Position numbers and translations under genes: made by a program
Assembly (NCBI GenBank): GCA_951812925.1
Contig: OX638372.1
Coordinates: forward strand, 5,704,001 to 5,768,000
Reading direction: 5' to 3'
DNA from: Calliopum simillimum
Lineage: Eukaryota; Arthropoda; Insecta; Diptera; Lauxaniidae
Length of the DNA: 64,000 nt
The notes under the pieces: model-generated
The model's database searches: none
What the model was told of the DNA's origin: nothing
The model's input: the letters and a program-made list of their open reading frames with translations, nothing else
In this document: piece after piece, positions 33,301 to 44,455 of the stretch
How the letters are laid out: each line of letters starts with the position of its first letter
Numbering within the stretch: the stretch's first letter is position 1

Positions 33301-36300
33301 AATTTCAAACTTTTTTGGAAAAAAAAAAAAGGAATTTAATATCAAAAAAGTTTAAAATCAATACAAAATGGAATCAAAACTGAGAAAACTAAACTATCAT
33401 AATTTTGAAACTTTTTCACGCAGACTGACAGAATAGTCCTAGGAATCATAACTATTTCGGTGCTCTACTGATTTCTATCCTTCCTGTATATGTAAAGAGC
33501 GTGGATAGAATCTTATCTATGTTTTGATGATCATTCAGGTCAACATTAAATCATTGAAAGAAAAAATTTTTTAAATATTTGCATTAGTTTTTGAAACCTT
33601 TGCTTCAAAAACAATCGATTTAAAAGAAAAATGGTTTAACATCGTCAATTATTGTGCAAAAATAAAAGTATTTTGTAAAATTTCTTTCTACGTTTTCTTT
33701 TTGACTTCAAACTTTAATACCCTTAACTCACTTAAGAAAACATCACAATGAAATGTGATATAAAAAGCAGCAGAAGATAGAATCACTCCTTAAGTTATGC
33801 AATATTTTTGCATGCAAACTTTCATAGCAATGTTGACGCAAAGGGTGAACTGTTTGATTTGATAACATAATTCTTTTAAAATTTTACAAAAATTTTACAA
33901 GAAAGTCCAAAGCAAAATTGAAGGAACGAAGAAAAGAATATGCACAAAACATTGGGAAAAAACTATAAGTTTAATACGCTCCAAACATTTTATTTTGATT
34001 AAAATTTCAAAAAAAAGCAAACTCTGAAATTTCACCCCCACATTTATTCCCTAAGCAATTTTTATTTCTGGTCTTTTTTTTTACATTTTGCTGTTGTCTT
34101 TTTTTAATGCTGTTAAGTAAATGTGCAAAAAGGGAGTGGGGGAAAAACAGCAACAATGCACTCATATACAGTGTTGTTGACCCAAATCGGTTACAAAAAC
34201 GAAAAAAAATGCAACACTGGCATAAACTCACCGGCAAGACGCGTGGTTTGTAGTGCAAATTCCGCATCTCCTGAAAGTGGTGCGAATAGTAATCGTCACG
34301 ATTTACCTCGAGCAGCTCCTCGTCATTGCGAAAATGTCGCGTCAATATGCGAACGCCACGCAAATGTGTGTGCAGTTGTGAGCCAAAGATGATGATGCCA
34401 GATGGGGGAAAGGCCTTTGGGATAGTGAAAATATATTGCAAAAATTTAAATTGAGTGCTAAAAAGTTTAAAACAAAATGCAGTTTGTAACAAATTTTATT
34501 ATGTTTTTTTTTTTTTTTTTTAAATAAACACTATGCTGCAGGTGTTAGCTTTGTTGTTTTTGGTTTTATTATTTACTCGTACGAAACTTACCACTTCAGT
34601 GCATTCAGCGATGCAGTAACCACTTAATGGAAATCCAATTTGACCCGGTGGAATTGCCATTTTATCTGTGTATTCAAGTCCCAGTTCCATTACGCCAGCA
34701 TCAAATTGTCGCAGCTGTGAGATCATTTTAATGCGCATACCAGAACTGTCAACGTGATCTGAAATTAAATGTAGGATTTGTCACAGAATGCGAAAAAGTG
34801 CGGATATCACAAAATACAACCGCCATAAGACTATTTGTTGTATTTCTAAAATGGAGCATACCATTGACGAATATTTGCTCTCTAATCAAATGCTTTGCGT
34901 ATTTTTTTTTTTAATTTTTTGGAAACATTCTATGTAAAATAATCAATTAGAAATAATATATTTGACAGTCTAAAAGCATGCAACGAGTTTTTAGTACAAC
35001 CGCAACCTCACAATATTCAAGAGAAAACCATGAAATGGAATGATGAGTATTATTGAGAATTATGACGTCTAGCTAGAACCATCGTGAGGTTTCAATTATG
35101 GCCAAAAGAGAATTTGGTATGATAGTTCAGTGTTGGCTTGATTGCAGTGCATGTAAGATTGTTATGTACTGTGAATGTTAAGTACTCGAAGTGTTACGCA
35201 AAGTTATACAAAAAATTTCCAATAACCATATTTTACTATTACATAAGCGTTACAATCCTGAAAAAAAGAACTTCATGGGAGAAAATTTTAAGTGATAAAG
35301 GAATGAAAGATTCGGTTACAGTGTTTTTTGGAAACAAGCATAGGAAAGTTTTTAAGTCGGCGGAATAGGTGATAAGGAATGGAAATAAAAATATAAATTT
35401 ATTTTTACTGTTCACTAAGTTCTTTTGCTACCCTAATGAAATGTTCATTTCAGTTTTCGGGATTTTCGGGTCATGAGCCTTTGAACTTTCTTTGACTAAA
35501 CAATTCAATCGCACATAAAATCTCAAATATGGAGTAAATCGAGTACCGCACTGTTATAAATTTTCTTACCAAGCAAGGAAAATCAGTTCAAACCATACAG
35601 AAAGAGATGTGTTCCGCGTAAAACTAAGGTTTACAAGTGACATAAGCTCTAAGAGGAAGGCAGGAGACGACCCACGGCCAAGTCCATAAATATATTTTGG
35701 AAGATGCCCGACTAAAAAATACACAGCTTGCAGAAATAGTTGAAGTATCAGATAAAACCATTTTTCAAATTCTTTACGATAAGCTTGGTATGACTAAAGT
35801 CAGCGCAAGATGTGTGCCGAAAATGCTCACAAAGCCCTAAGTATTCTCTCGAGTTTTTTGACCTCTGTAGTGAAGACAGATATGGCTCGAGCTGTTACTG
35901 AGGACGAAAATTTGGTTCATCATTATGAACCTGAGTCGAAACGGGAGTCTGTGCAGTGGCACAAAAAAGACACACCACCAGAAGTTTAAGGTGTCACATT
36001 CGGCTGATTTGATTTAGTTTATTCTCTATGAGGTGAGGAGAAACCGACTATGTGCATACCAAGAATTAATGTGGGAACAGCACTCAACGAACGACTTGGC
36101 AGCACTGACAAAACGAACGTTCTTGAACGAAACAAACATAACGAAAAGACTTTGAATAAACGAACAAACGACAGTTGAGTTTAGTTGTTGTTGAAGAGTG
36201 GAAATAGCAAGTCAGTTATCTGCATCAAATAAAGAAGGGAAATAAGAAAACAATGAAAGGAACAGAATTGATAGTTAAAAGTTGTGAAAGACAAGTAAAT

Positions 36301-37899
36301 TAAAATGATAAATAATAACAATGTAAATAAAACAATAATTGATACTAAAAGAAATGTGTAAATAAAACTGTTAATAAAAACTGGAAAGCGTTGTGTTGTT
36401 TTTTTAATTAAAAGAACAAAAGAAAGCCCACCAATTCTACACTAATATCCAAAACTAAACAAGAGCCGTCACAGAAAATGCATTTTCTCGGTTGACATTA
36501 CTGGTTAAGCCTGAATTTACAGTAAAGTATGACGTCTAACGTTTAAAGTTCCAACAGGAAAACATTGCTATAAAAAATTTCTTGAAGGGTGCTTGAATTT
36601 AATCACTAACGCGTTACGTAGAACAAATGGGTGAAAGCTTCCCTAGCGAAATGTTTAATATTAACTGGCTCAGAATATGAAACTGAAAATAAGCTCGATC
36701 CCAAATAAATTTCATACAAAAATCTAACTTTAAAGTGACGTTCGATTAATCGTTCGCGTATAACTCAGGTGTTGACAGGTGGATTGATTTTTGAATTACA
36801 AAAGATAATTTGGACCATTCTATTATTATAAATATTATTTCTATGCATTCTATTTCTACTTACGACTCTCCAAGTCGGGATTATTGAAATGCACCTCCAG
36901 TCGTATGTATGGATTATAGTCTTTGCCACCAATGGGCAAACCAGTTTCCGGTGGATATGTAAACGTACTAGCTCCCATAGCCCAAAGCGCAATGACTTTT
37001 GAGCACACTTTTGCAGCTGCCGGCAGCTTTGCACAGTCGCCATTATAAATTGGTATTTCAACATCATGATCCGTTTCACAATGAAATACCTCCAGATGAT
37101 GCACAATACTGGGTGAAATTATCACTGGCTCAAATTGCACAATATGATGTTTCTGCACAAGGAAGTCATCAAGTTTTTGTACACGACACCAATATGTGGT
37201 TTCCTGTGCAGGCACAGCGACTTTATCTAATCTGACTTCAATTTGCTTGAGATCACTTGAAAAGAAAAATAAGTTGGATGCTGACTTAAAAAAGACATTA
37301 TAAAGATAAGTAGCACAAAATAAGACTAACGTTTCGGGTATAATTATTTTATCGGCACGCAGTAACTGCATCATTTTAATGCCACTTTCATGTGATGAAA
37401 CATTTGGCAATGGAAATTGATGATCCTCGAGTGATAGCTGATTTTCACCGCGTGCCCACATGATGTACATAGTACCTTCCTATAAAGCATTACAAATTAG
37501 ACATAACAAATTGGAATTGTAAGAACCAAAATGAACTTACATGCATTCGCAAATCTAGCGGATCGCAAGTATCGAATTTTCTCTTGAATGCCAATGTGTA
37601 TTCATCCATCTTGAAGAGCTCACAATCTTGTTGATAGTCCTTGTGCACATATTTGCCCTGCGGGCAAGTGTACGTATCTGTTACAACATTAAAGAAGCCA
37701 TTCTGATTTTCAAAAAAGCAGATATCCGCATCGGCAAGACCACCACGTTTTGAGAAACCTAAATAGAACCAGCGATGTCGTTCATTGAAGGCATTTTGTA
37801 GATGAAAAAGAACCTCCTGTTTGTACCAATCTACCATCCAACTAAGTTTGATTTCTTTGTTATCCAAATAGATCTCATGAAGTTTTGTGTCTGATAGTC
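27332..37899 (-). CDS. MOXD1/DBH-like copper type II ascorbate-dependent monooxygenase, seven exons (5' exon missing)
   Basis: Exons in reading order: 37899-37541, 37479-37331, 37255-36864, 34758-34592, 34414-34232, 30566-30379, 27632-27332 (TAA). All junctions are GT-AG and keep frame: 578 codons plus stop. Exon 1 here encodes a DOMON domain ([14 protein letters not shown] ... [10 protein letters not shown]). Exons 2-6 encode the two copper domains: CuH ligands in VHHLEVFHC and LEVHFNN, CuM ligands in LHTHLRG and the Met of [13 protein letters not shown], plus TTYWC, FTYPPE and YDAG/FDAGV-type landmarks. All five histidines and the methionine expected of a PHM/DBH-type enzyme are present, so it should hydroxylate a small substrate (unknown) using copper and ascorbate, in the secretory pathway. 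The 5' edge is an acceptor (TTTTTCAG, phase 1), so a signal-peptide exon must lie above 37900; I could not find it. Closest relative by memory: fly CG5235/human MOXD1. Confidence 0.93.
27715..28370. repeat. Degenerate GGGCGTTATTTCG motif cluster, both orientations
   Basis: Many variants of TTGGGCGTTATTTCGTTTT and its complement AAATAACGCCCAA, spaced roughly 30-60 bases, cover this stretch of monooxygenase intron. More occur at 29795-29885, beyond the mariner, so the mariner may have landed in an older cluster. Units in both orientations could fold into hairpins. Confidence 0.75.
28379..29487 (+). mobile_element. Mariner transposon with perfect 29 bp terminal inverted repeats
   Basis: Left end TTGGGTGTACAACTTAAAAA (first 20 of 29 bases); the right end is its exact complement, and both are flanked by the TA target duplication (28377-28378, 28488-equivalent at 29488-29489). 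At 1109 bp it is shorter than a typical 1.3 kb mariner because of internal deletions in the transposase. It sits in an intron of the monooxygenase gene. Identical ends indicate fairly recent insertion or recent cross-mobilisation. Confidence 0.96.
28546..29411 (+). pseudogene. Mariner transposase, internally deleted and frameshifted
   Basis: DD34D transposase of the mauritiana/mariner type. Starts [19 protein letters not shown]. Around LLVEVNGDD the helix-turn-helix and linker part (about 50 residues) is missing before [18 protein letters not shown]. The first catalytic Asp is in [10 protein letters not shown]. The frame then breaks near 29060 (stop at 29104) and resumes in another frame with HHDNARPHV (second Asp) and [13 protein letters not shown] (third Asp), ending GQYFE at 29411. 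Catalytic residues survive but the DNA-binding domain is damaged, so no active enzyme is expected. Confidence 0.95.
29595..29735. repeat. Dispersed GCCACGCCCC repeat, third location
   Basis: GATGCCACGCCCCTAAATG, CATCGATTTTCATCAAATTC and GGAGATAGGGTTAAAACCAA match units at 18385-18640. Confidence 0.65.
30345..30378 (-). promoter_or_regulatory. GU repeat directly after a 5' splice site
   Basis: Read on the minus strand, the donor after exon 30566-30379 is GTAAGTGTGTGTGTGTGTGT, followed by GAGTGACTGAGTGAGT. GU repeats next to a donor are known binding sites for CELF/Bruno-type and TDP-43-type splicing factors; a role here is inference. Confidence 0.45.
31340..31810. repeat. Tandem TATGGTCTATGATCTGT-type repeat plus CCGGAATTT block
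   Basis: About a dozen ~25 bp variants of TGGTCTATGATCTGTC and GGTCAATAATATATGGTCTA between 31340 and 31660, then a block with GGACAATTCCGTG, CCGGAAAATTTCCGGGACG and GGCAAAATCCATTCC. The pair is the reverse complement of 2035-2335. The 111-codon open frame over it is just the repeat. Confidence 0.75.
32770..33110. repeat. Foldback-B-like fragment followed by a retrotransposon-like AATAC tail
   Basis: ATATCTCAAAAACCATATGA and GATTCGGATTCAGCATCGCA resemble foldback family B and the segment at 63775-63845. At 33086-33107 the pentamer AATAC (ACAAT phase) is repeated about five times after an AT-rich stretch, as at the 3' end of some non-LTR elements. Confidence 0.5.
33187..33427. mobile_element. 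Possible divergent member of MITE family A
   Basis: Begins ACACAGTCAAAATTTTAG and ends AAACTTTTTCACGCAGA. The interior has AAACTATTTTGG and ATACTTTC motifs like those of 3551-3978. Similarity is weak and the ends differ by several bases. Confidence 0.35.
35529..36000 (+). pseudogene. Decayed second mariner transposase (different subfamily)
   Basis: Starts ATG at 35529 with [20 protein letters not shown], then a broken part, then [39 protein letters not shown] and CVPKMLTK, a gap, and [20 protein letters not shown], the first catalytic aspartate region. Only the N-terminal half remains, with several stops and frameshifts. It is much older than the copy at 28379. No inverted repeats seen. Confidence 0.8.
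36070..36473 (+). mobile_element. Possible solo LTR
   Basis: Begins TGTGGGAACAGC and ends GAGCCGTCACA, giving the TG...CA rule with a 4 bp inverted TGTG/CACA end. It holds repeated AATAAA signals around 36330-36375 and lies just after a mariner relic. The flanking bases do not form a target-site duplication, so limits are uncertain. Confidence 0.3.
37256..37330 (-). other. 75-nt intron, divisible by three and without stop
   Basis: Donor GTTAGT and acceptor TTTTCAAG bound a 75-base intron inside the monooxygenase. Both splicing (giving IIIPETDLKQIEV) and retention (adding a 25-residue hydrophobic stretch with [10 protein letters not shown]) keep frame. Homology with human MOXD1 favours removal. 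Confidence 0.8.
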
Positions 37900-39989
37900 C
37901 TGAAAAAGAGATAAAGATGAAGTTCGATAAATCAAAAATGCGTTAATCTACTTAAAAGCTCAATTGTCATAAAAATTAACAGTTATATACATGATGTACC
38001 ACACATGTTAAGCGCATCCTTTGGAGTGCTTTTCACTGTTTGTGGTTATTTTAAAATATGATTGCGTATGTACTTTAACTCAATTTAAATGTTGCATTTT
38101 GAAATCATAATTACAATTTTAAATGATAAGTGTTGCATGTATGAAATACATTTAAACATTGGCGTTGACAAGATAAATGAAAATGCAACAGCAACAACAA
38201 ATTACAGTAATTAAGCTACCATTTTTTTCACTTGACTGACTTTTACCCCGAATCCTTGCAATGATCTGTACATGCAGTCAATAACATGGAATGTACACTA
38301 TCATTGTAAAGGGTATTTACACAAATTTATGACTTAATTAAAGGATTAATAATGCAAAATATGTGAAACGTTTAAGTCCATTGCCATCAATTATTGTGCA
38401 TACATAAATAAAATTAAATGAAATCATTTATGGGTATTAATGGAAGTTCATGTTATGTTATATAATGCTGGATTTAATAAATTTATGTAAGAGAAATCTT
38501 TAAATGGGTTCTCTTCTTTAATAGAAAATTTATATAATTAACTGCTTTTGTCGTTAAAGTTAGGCACGTGGGCTTATTCTGGTAAAAAAAAAGTGAGGGG
38601 TGCCAGAAAAATTAAAAATATATTCTTTGAATTGAGCTGTAACTGTTACCATAGACTTAAGTTAGCCTGATTTTAGACTGATTATACAGAATTCAAGTGA
38701 TAACACTTGGTAAGCTATGGCACCGCATTCAATTTCAATACTTGCAGCTTTTGTAGTATTCAAATATCGACAAAATTTAATTCAGTTGCGTGGAAGACTT
38801 TTTGTTCGGTGTTTACAAAAAAGAAACAAAAAATGGCACCCAATTACTGAGGGTGATAAGGTTCCGGTGCCATTTATCCCTTTGCATGTTATGAGATACT
38901 TGGGAGTACAAATATGAAGCACTTGAATGTACAATCACTCCAGCATCGCTGAATTTTAGTCAATTAGTATCTTCACTATTGAAGGAATTATAAGTGATTG
39001 CTATAAAGAATACATGTGAAGTCTTAAGTATTAAGACATTTCGAAGAGCTTGGAATTAACTATTTATGATTCACAGTGCTAAGGACTTAACCTTTTAAAA
39101 GTGATAACGATAATTTAAAGACTAAATTTCGAAAAAATATTGAGAACCCAGCAGAAATTAAATCTTTCAATTCAAAAGTTAATATAATTCAATTTAAATT
39201 AGTTTTATAATGCAAAACAGATATTTACGACAAACTGACCCGACTGTCTTACTGAGTTGTCGACTGGATCGTGTAGATTCATTTTTATCGGTTTTTCTCG
39301 CTTAAATTATATGTATAATCCAACAATTCATAAATTTCGTTAAGACAACTGAATTTATCAAGGCCTTTAAGAAAATTACATTGGTAACGCGACAAAGACC
39401 TTTCTTATCACATATCACAAATCTAATGAAATCCACAATGATTTGATAAATTCAAAGCACTTGTGATTTTGACAGTTGTGACATTTTGATGCCAAAAATT
39501 CTACAGATAATCGAAATATTTCATATTGCAATCACACAAATACACACGTGGGCCTTAACACAGACTAACACAAGAACGAAACACACGCGAAACGAATATG
39601 AGAGAAAACACATGTATGATAAGTCATTTATTTGATAGAATATCAACAAATTAAAAAAAAAAACCTAAAAAAGAAACAATCATCATGCTTCAGAAAACAA
39701 TTTCAAAGTCAACTGATTGCTGCAAAAAAAAAAAGATATTAGAAGCAGCATCTACAGAGGAAGACATGCGGCAGACATTTTTAACTGGCATGTGTACCAC
39801 AAAACAAATACATATACATTGCTGCTACACAAAGATACAAACGTTTACATGAATAGAAATGCACAGTAAGCAGCAGAGCTTAAATGTGTATGAGGCTGCT
39901 TAATTTGGTATGGAGAATGTTAGTTCTTTTTATTTAATTCTAAGTGTGAACTTAAGCAAGTGTTTTTTGCATTATAAATTACAAACAAC
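37900..39989. other. 5' side of the monooxygenase; no exon identified
   Basis: Probably the first intron of the minus-strand gene, since the exon at 37899 starts with an acceptor. No signal-peptide-like exon with a phase-1 donor was found. The 66-codon plus-strand frame at 38717 has no recognised similarity. Confidence 0.4.
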
Positions 39990-41045
39990 ATTTTTCAACA
40001 TCTGCAACATTTTCTGACTTTTGCAAAATATTTCGACTTTTGCAACATTATTCAGTTTGTGCAACCTTTTTTGACTTTTCATTGATCTCAGCGTTTTTGA
40101 AACTTTTAATATCCTTCTACTGCAACATTTTCTGACTTTTCAACATTTTTCAAATTATTGAACTTTTGCAAAATTTTTTCGACTCTTCGACATTTTACAA
40201 GTTTTGCAACATTTTTTTGACAATAACTGGCAATATTTTTGGGCTTTTGCAACTGATTTCAACTTTTGCAACATTTTCTGACTTTTGCAATATTTTTCGA
40301 CTCTTGCAACATATTCCAACTTTTGAACGTTTTTCGATTTTTGCAACATTTTTCGACTCTTGCAACATTTTTCGGTTTTTGAAGTTTTTAGACTTTTGCA
40401 ACATTTTTAACATTTGCAACTTTTTTCGACTTTTGCAACATATATCGACTTAGGCTAAACTTGTCAAATTCTGCAACATTTTTATTTGGCTTCTTCAATA
40501 TTTTTCGACCCTTGCAACATATACCGAATTATGCTACATTTTTCAACATTTGCAAGATTTTTTTGACTTCTTCAATATTTTTCGACTCTGGCAATATTTT
40601 TCAACTTTTGCAACATTTTTCAACTTTTGCAACATTTTTCGACTCTTGCAACATATATCGACTTATGCTGAACTTATCAAATTCTGCAACATTTTTTTAT
40701 TTGACTTCTTCAATATTGTGCAACATTTTTGAACTTTTTTAATATTTTTTAATGATTTCTTCTTCAACATTTTCTGACTTTCTCGACATTTTTCAAATTT
40801 TTTTCCAAATTATTGGATTTTTGTAAGATTTTTTCGCCTTCGACTCCATCAACATATTTCGACTTCTGCAACACACATCGACTTATGCTAAACTCATCAA
40901 ATTCTGCAACATTTTTATTTGACTTCTTCCATATTTTTCGACTCTTCTTAATATTTTTCCACTCTTGCAACATTTTTCAACTCTTACAATGTTTTTGTAC
41001 TTATTCAACATATATCAACTTATGCAAATTTTTTAACTTTTTGTC
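39990..41045. repeat. Minisatellite of ATTTTTCGACTTTTGCAAC units
   Basis: About 1 kb of imperfect ~19-22 bp units on the plus strand (GCAACATTTTTCGACTCTTG and variants), with occasional longer higher-order blocks (the ATATATCGACTTATGC...AAATTCTGCAAC block near 40440, 40660 and 40870 recurs about every 215 bp). Open frames here read as FCNIF repeats. Confidence 0.93.
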
Positions 41046-44000
41046 ACGTATAGAGATACTAATTATGATATATACCTAGTTTTAAGGGTATTATTTTGTG
41101 CAGCAAATTTTCCATAAAAAGAAAGTTCAAATATTGCATATACATAATTGATTATACCAAGCAAATGGAACTGTAATAAATGCTTTTTGAAATCGGACCA
41201 CTGTGCAACAGTTGCGCCAACAAATGAACACATGCAACACATTTATTTGAAAATAAAAGCCAATAAGTTGTTGCAACACAGCCCAAGAAGCAGCTTTTCC
41301 CAGAAGCATCTAAAGAAATTGAGATCACACAACTTCAGAAAGAAAGACAGCAATAGCGATAAAGCGGGAAAGAGCTAATGATAGGGAAGTTTCTCATAAA
41401 TATGTAATGGTCGTCGACATTGACAGAGTCAGACAAGCGTTAGTATGTGTGGTGTCAGTGTATAAGTAAGTGAAAGTTTATGTTGGCATTTTAACAGTAC
41501 GGCTGTCATACGAACTGTCGAAGCAAATAAGCGTTAAACCAAACACTGCACAAATACATTCATACACAAATACATACTCGTTAAAGGGCTGGCTTAAGGA
41601 TGTCGAAAGTTGAAGAAAGTTGAAGAAAGTGGAACACACGTCTACTACTGTAACAACGTTATTTCTTTTCCTGCATTACAACTGTTGTATGCTCCACATA
41701 TTAGTCATGTTGCCAACGATTTAGCAATTGTTGTGTGCTAAATTGTCAGAAAATAATCACAAAAAATGTGCTCATCGTTAAAAAATGCATTTCATGGTTG
41801 TTTCCATTAAATGAATTCAAATAAATGCGCATATTTTTGCAACATCTTGCAACAAAAAAACGAATTAAATAAAATTTTGTTTAAAAATTTTAATATCGTT
41901 AGCTGAAAATACAACATGAGTTGCACTGAATTTCTAATTTAAAACGATTTTATTTAGAAAGTAGAAAAGTCATGATGATGGCAAGTTAATTTTAAAAGCA
42001 TAGGACAAATCCAGGAGATATGGCACATTTTTGTTGAACTATACAACCGGTATGGAAAAAGATGTTTAAGGGAACTAAAAACATATTTATTCTTTACTTA
42101 ATTTAAACAAAAAATATTGAAAAAATGTTTTCTTTTGAATAAAAAAAAAAATGCTATAAAGTCCCACATCACAGGAGACTATGGGTTTATTTGGCGCCCT
42201 CGAAGAAAGGGAGAAATGACACCCAAATCTCATCATCCTCCGTATTTTGGTGTCATTTTTCCTTTTTGGTGTGTACAGAATAAAAAAGCCAAGAAACGAA
42301 CAAACATGTTCACTTGCTCTCGTATTCAACCGGAAGTGAATTTGCATTCAATTCTTTTTATTTTGGTACAAGCGCCGCATAAATGTAGCATAAACTCACC
42401 GGTCTGGTGCCTCTCGAAATAAAAAAATGTCAGTTGCTTAGTTAAAAAAAAAAAAAAAAATAAAATGCAAGTATTGAAACTGAAAGTGGCACCCCTATCA
42501 CCTGGAGGTGCCACACAACCCTAATCATTAGAGTTTGTGTTTTTCGATATTATAAGTAGAACAATAAATAACAAAACTTAATAACCAATATCTAATGATA
42601 GCTCATCAATTCATGCAGAGGGTTTTAGAATTGAAGCTTCTAATAACCAAAGAAGCGCCTACTAATCTACTCCTATTAGTTAACTTGTAAATTGCTTGCT
42701 TGCTTAAATTGCTCATTTTACAGACAAACATCACAAATTACCAAAAAGCTTCAATCGACGTAACTGCTACTGCCACGAAGGGAACATTGTATTTGACAAG
42801 TTGAGTAGTGTGTCCTCAATAGATTAACTGAATTCGAATATAGGGCGAGTGAAAAGTCTAAGCAAAAGAACAAACATTTGCATGGTCTCTGAGCATACTG
42901 GCCAAATGGTACATTAATCTTTGTCAGTCGTTGACATGGTCGTGGTTCTACGGCAAATATGTGAAAGGATACACTGCTAACGCGAATTAAGGTGGAACAT
43001 TGTTTTTGTTTCGAATTCTTAATTTAAAACTAGGATTTTATAGGAAATAGCGACAGTAAAATTTTTTTTTTGAGATAAAATAAAAACAAAGTTTTCTAAA
43101 AGTCTAACAATAGAACACACATATATCTATGTCTCCAAATTTTTCCTCGTCCTTGAATTTATGCAAAAAGTAGCACTTTATGCAATTTTGACTTTTTCCC
43201 CTTATATTTTTTCAATGCAACTAATTTAAATTTCACAATTTGGGAGCACAGATAAGAAAAACAATTTTCCGGCAGTAGAGCAAAGTAACCAACAGGGTAA
43301 CATAGAAATTCGAAGGAACAAAAAAAAAAATCCAAATTGAATCAACAATGAAATCTTAATTTGCCAACATTCACAAAACTGCAGATGCTTGGAATTGGTT
43401 GCCCACTTCTAATGGTTGGCGAAAGGCGGCATGGAATCTCTACAAATTGAGTAGCACACAGGTAAAGTGGCGTATTTATGCATTAGATGACTGGCTTGTC
43501 CTGTCGCTACCTCTTTGATGCAGCAGTACCATGTAGGCAACTTGCATAAATTTCGCATGCAAAATCTTTTGCAACAGGGAGATAAAAATTTAACACAAAA
43601 ATGCTACGATTAAAACGGCAAAAAGTTGGCAATTCCGGAGTACTGAAAAAACACACTGAAACAATGGAGTGGTGCTTGAAGTGGCACACGGTATTGCTAC
43701 GATACGAAACTACTTAGTGTGCAGTTGAAAGGCGTTCGATAGGAAAATATGAAATTTGGGCCTAAATTAAGTTTTAAAATAAACAAAAAATCACAAAATA
43801 TAAAAGAAACAATTGCAGTACTTAAACCTCTTTTTTTAAATGTTATGAAATGAAAAGTTGAAAAATTCTCATTTTAATGATGAAAAACATTAATGGTGTG
43901 GTGCTCCAAGATAACATAAATTCGGAAATTAGCATAACAAGCTTTGCCTTCACCGTCTCGGATTCCGCTAAAATTTTGTACGTTTTTTTTTTCTGGGGGG

Positions 44001-44109
44001 GGGGGGGTTCGCAAATCGACAAATACTACTTCACAAAATTGTCTATAGCTTGAACATCTCTTAGCTGATTTTCATGTTCTGACCAATTAAGGACATGTAT
44101 TGAATCAGG
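41046..44109. other. No gene recognised
   Basis: AT-rich; ordinary-looking. A poly-G run of about 13 lies near 43996. A donor-like GTGAGTTT (minus strand, 42380) has no supporting exon. Confidence 0.45.
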
Positions 44110-44455
44110 CTTGTTACTGAACAACTAACGAACAAGCTGCAAGTATTCTTCAACAAATGCTTAAGGCGTATACTAAAGGTTTGGTGGCATCGCACTATAT
44201 CAAATGCCGAGCTACATCAAAATGCAATCAGAAGACTATAGCAAACGAGGTCAAGCTGCGCAAATGGAGATGTTTTGGTCCACACAGCGAAGTTTGTTGC
44301 CTGGCTCTTGAATCCACAAGGCAGTAGAGGACGTGGTAGAAATACAAGAATTGGGAAAGTCGCGGCAAGAGATCAAAGTCATCGCAAGGGATCGCAACAA
44401 ATGGAAACGTCTCATATTGGCCCTATGCTCCTCCTAAGAGTTAAAGGAGAATACA
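44110..44455 (+). pseudogene. Non-LTR retrotransposon relic, C-terminal end
   Basis: Pieces in shifting frames: FFNKCLRRILKVWWHRTISN, AELHQNAIRR, then LLNPQGSRGRGRN, IGKVAARDQSHRKGSQQ and a closing LIGPMLLLRVKG-like segment. This order (CLRRIL..., W-P-Q-G-x-R-x-R-G-R-P, then W...A-R-D-R-x-x-W) is that of the C-terminal end of RTE/CR1-like elements. Stops and frameshifts show decay. Confidence 0.65.

Noticed and set aside
40155..41079. Open frames reading FCNIF-type repeats
   Set aside because: Direct product of the minisatellite; present in several frames and both strands.
42371..42530. Minus-strand GTGAGTTT donor considered for the missing exon
   Set aside because: The sequence before it has no start codon with an open signal-peptide-like frame.
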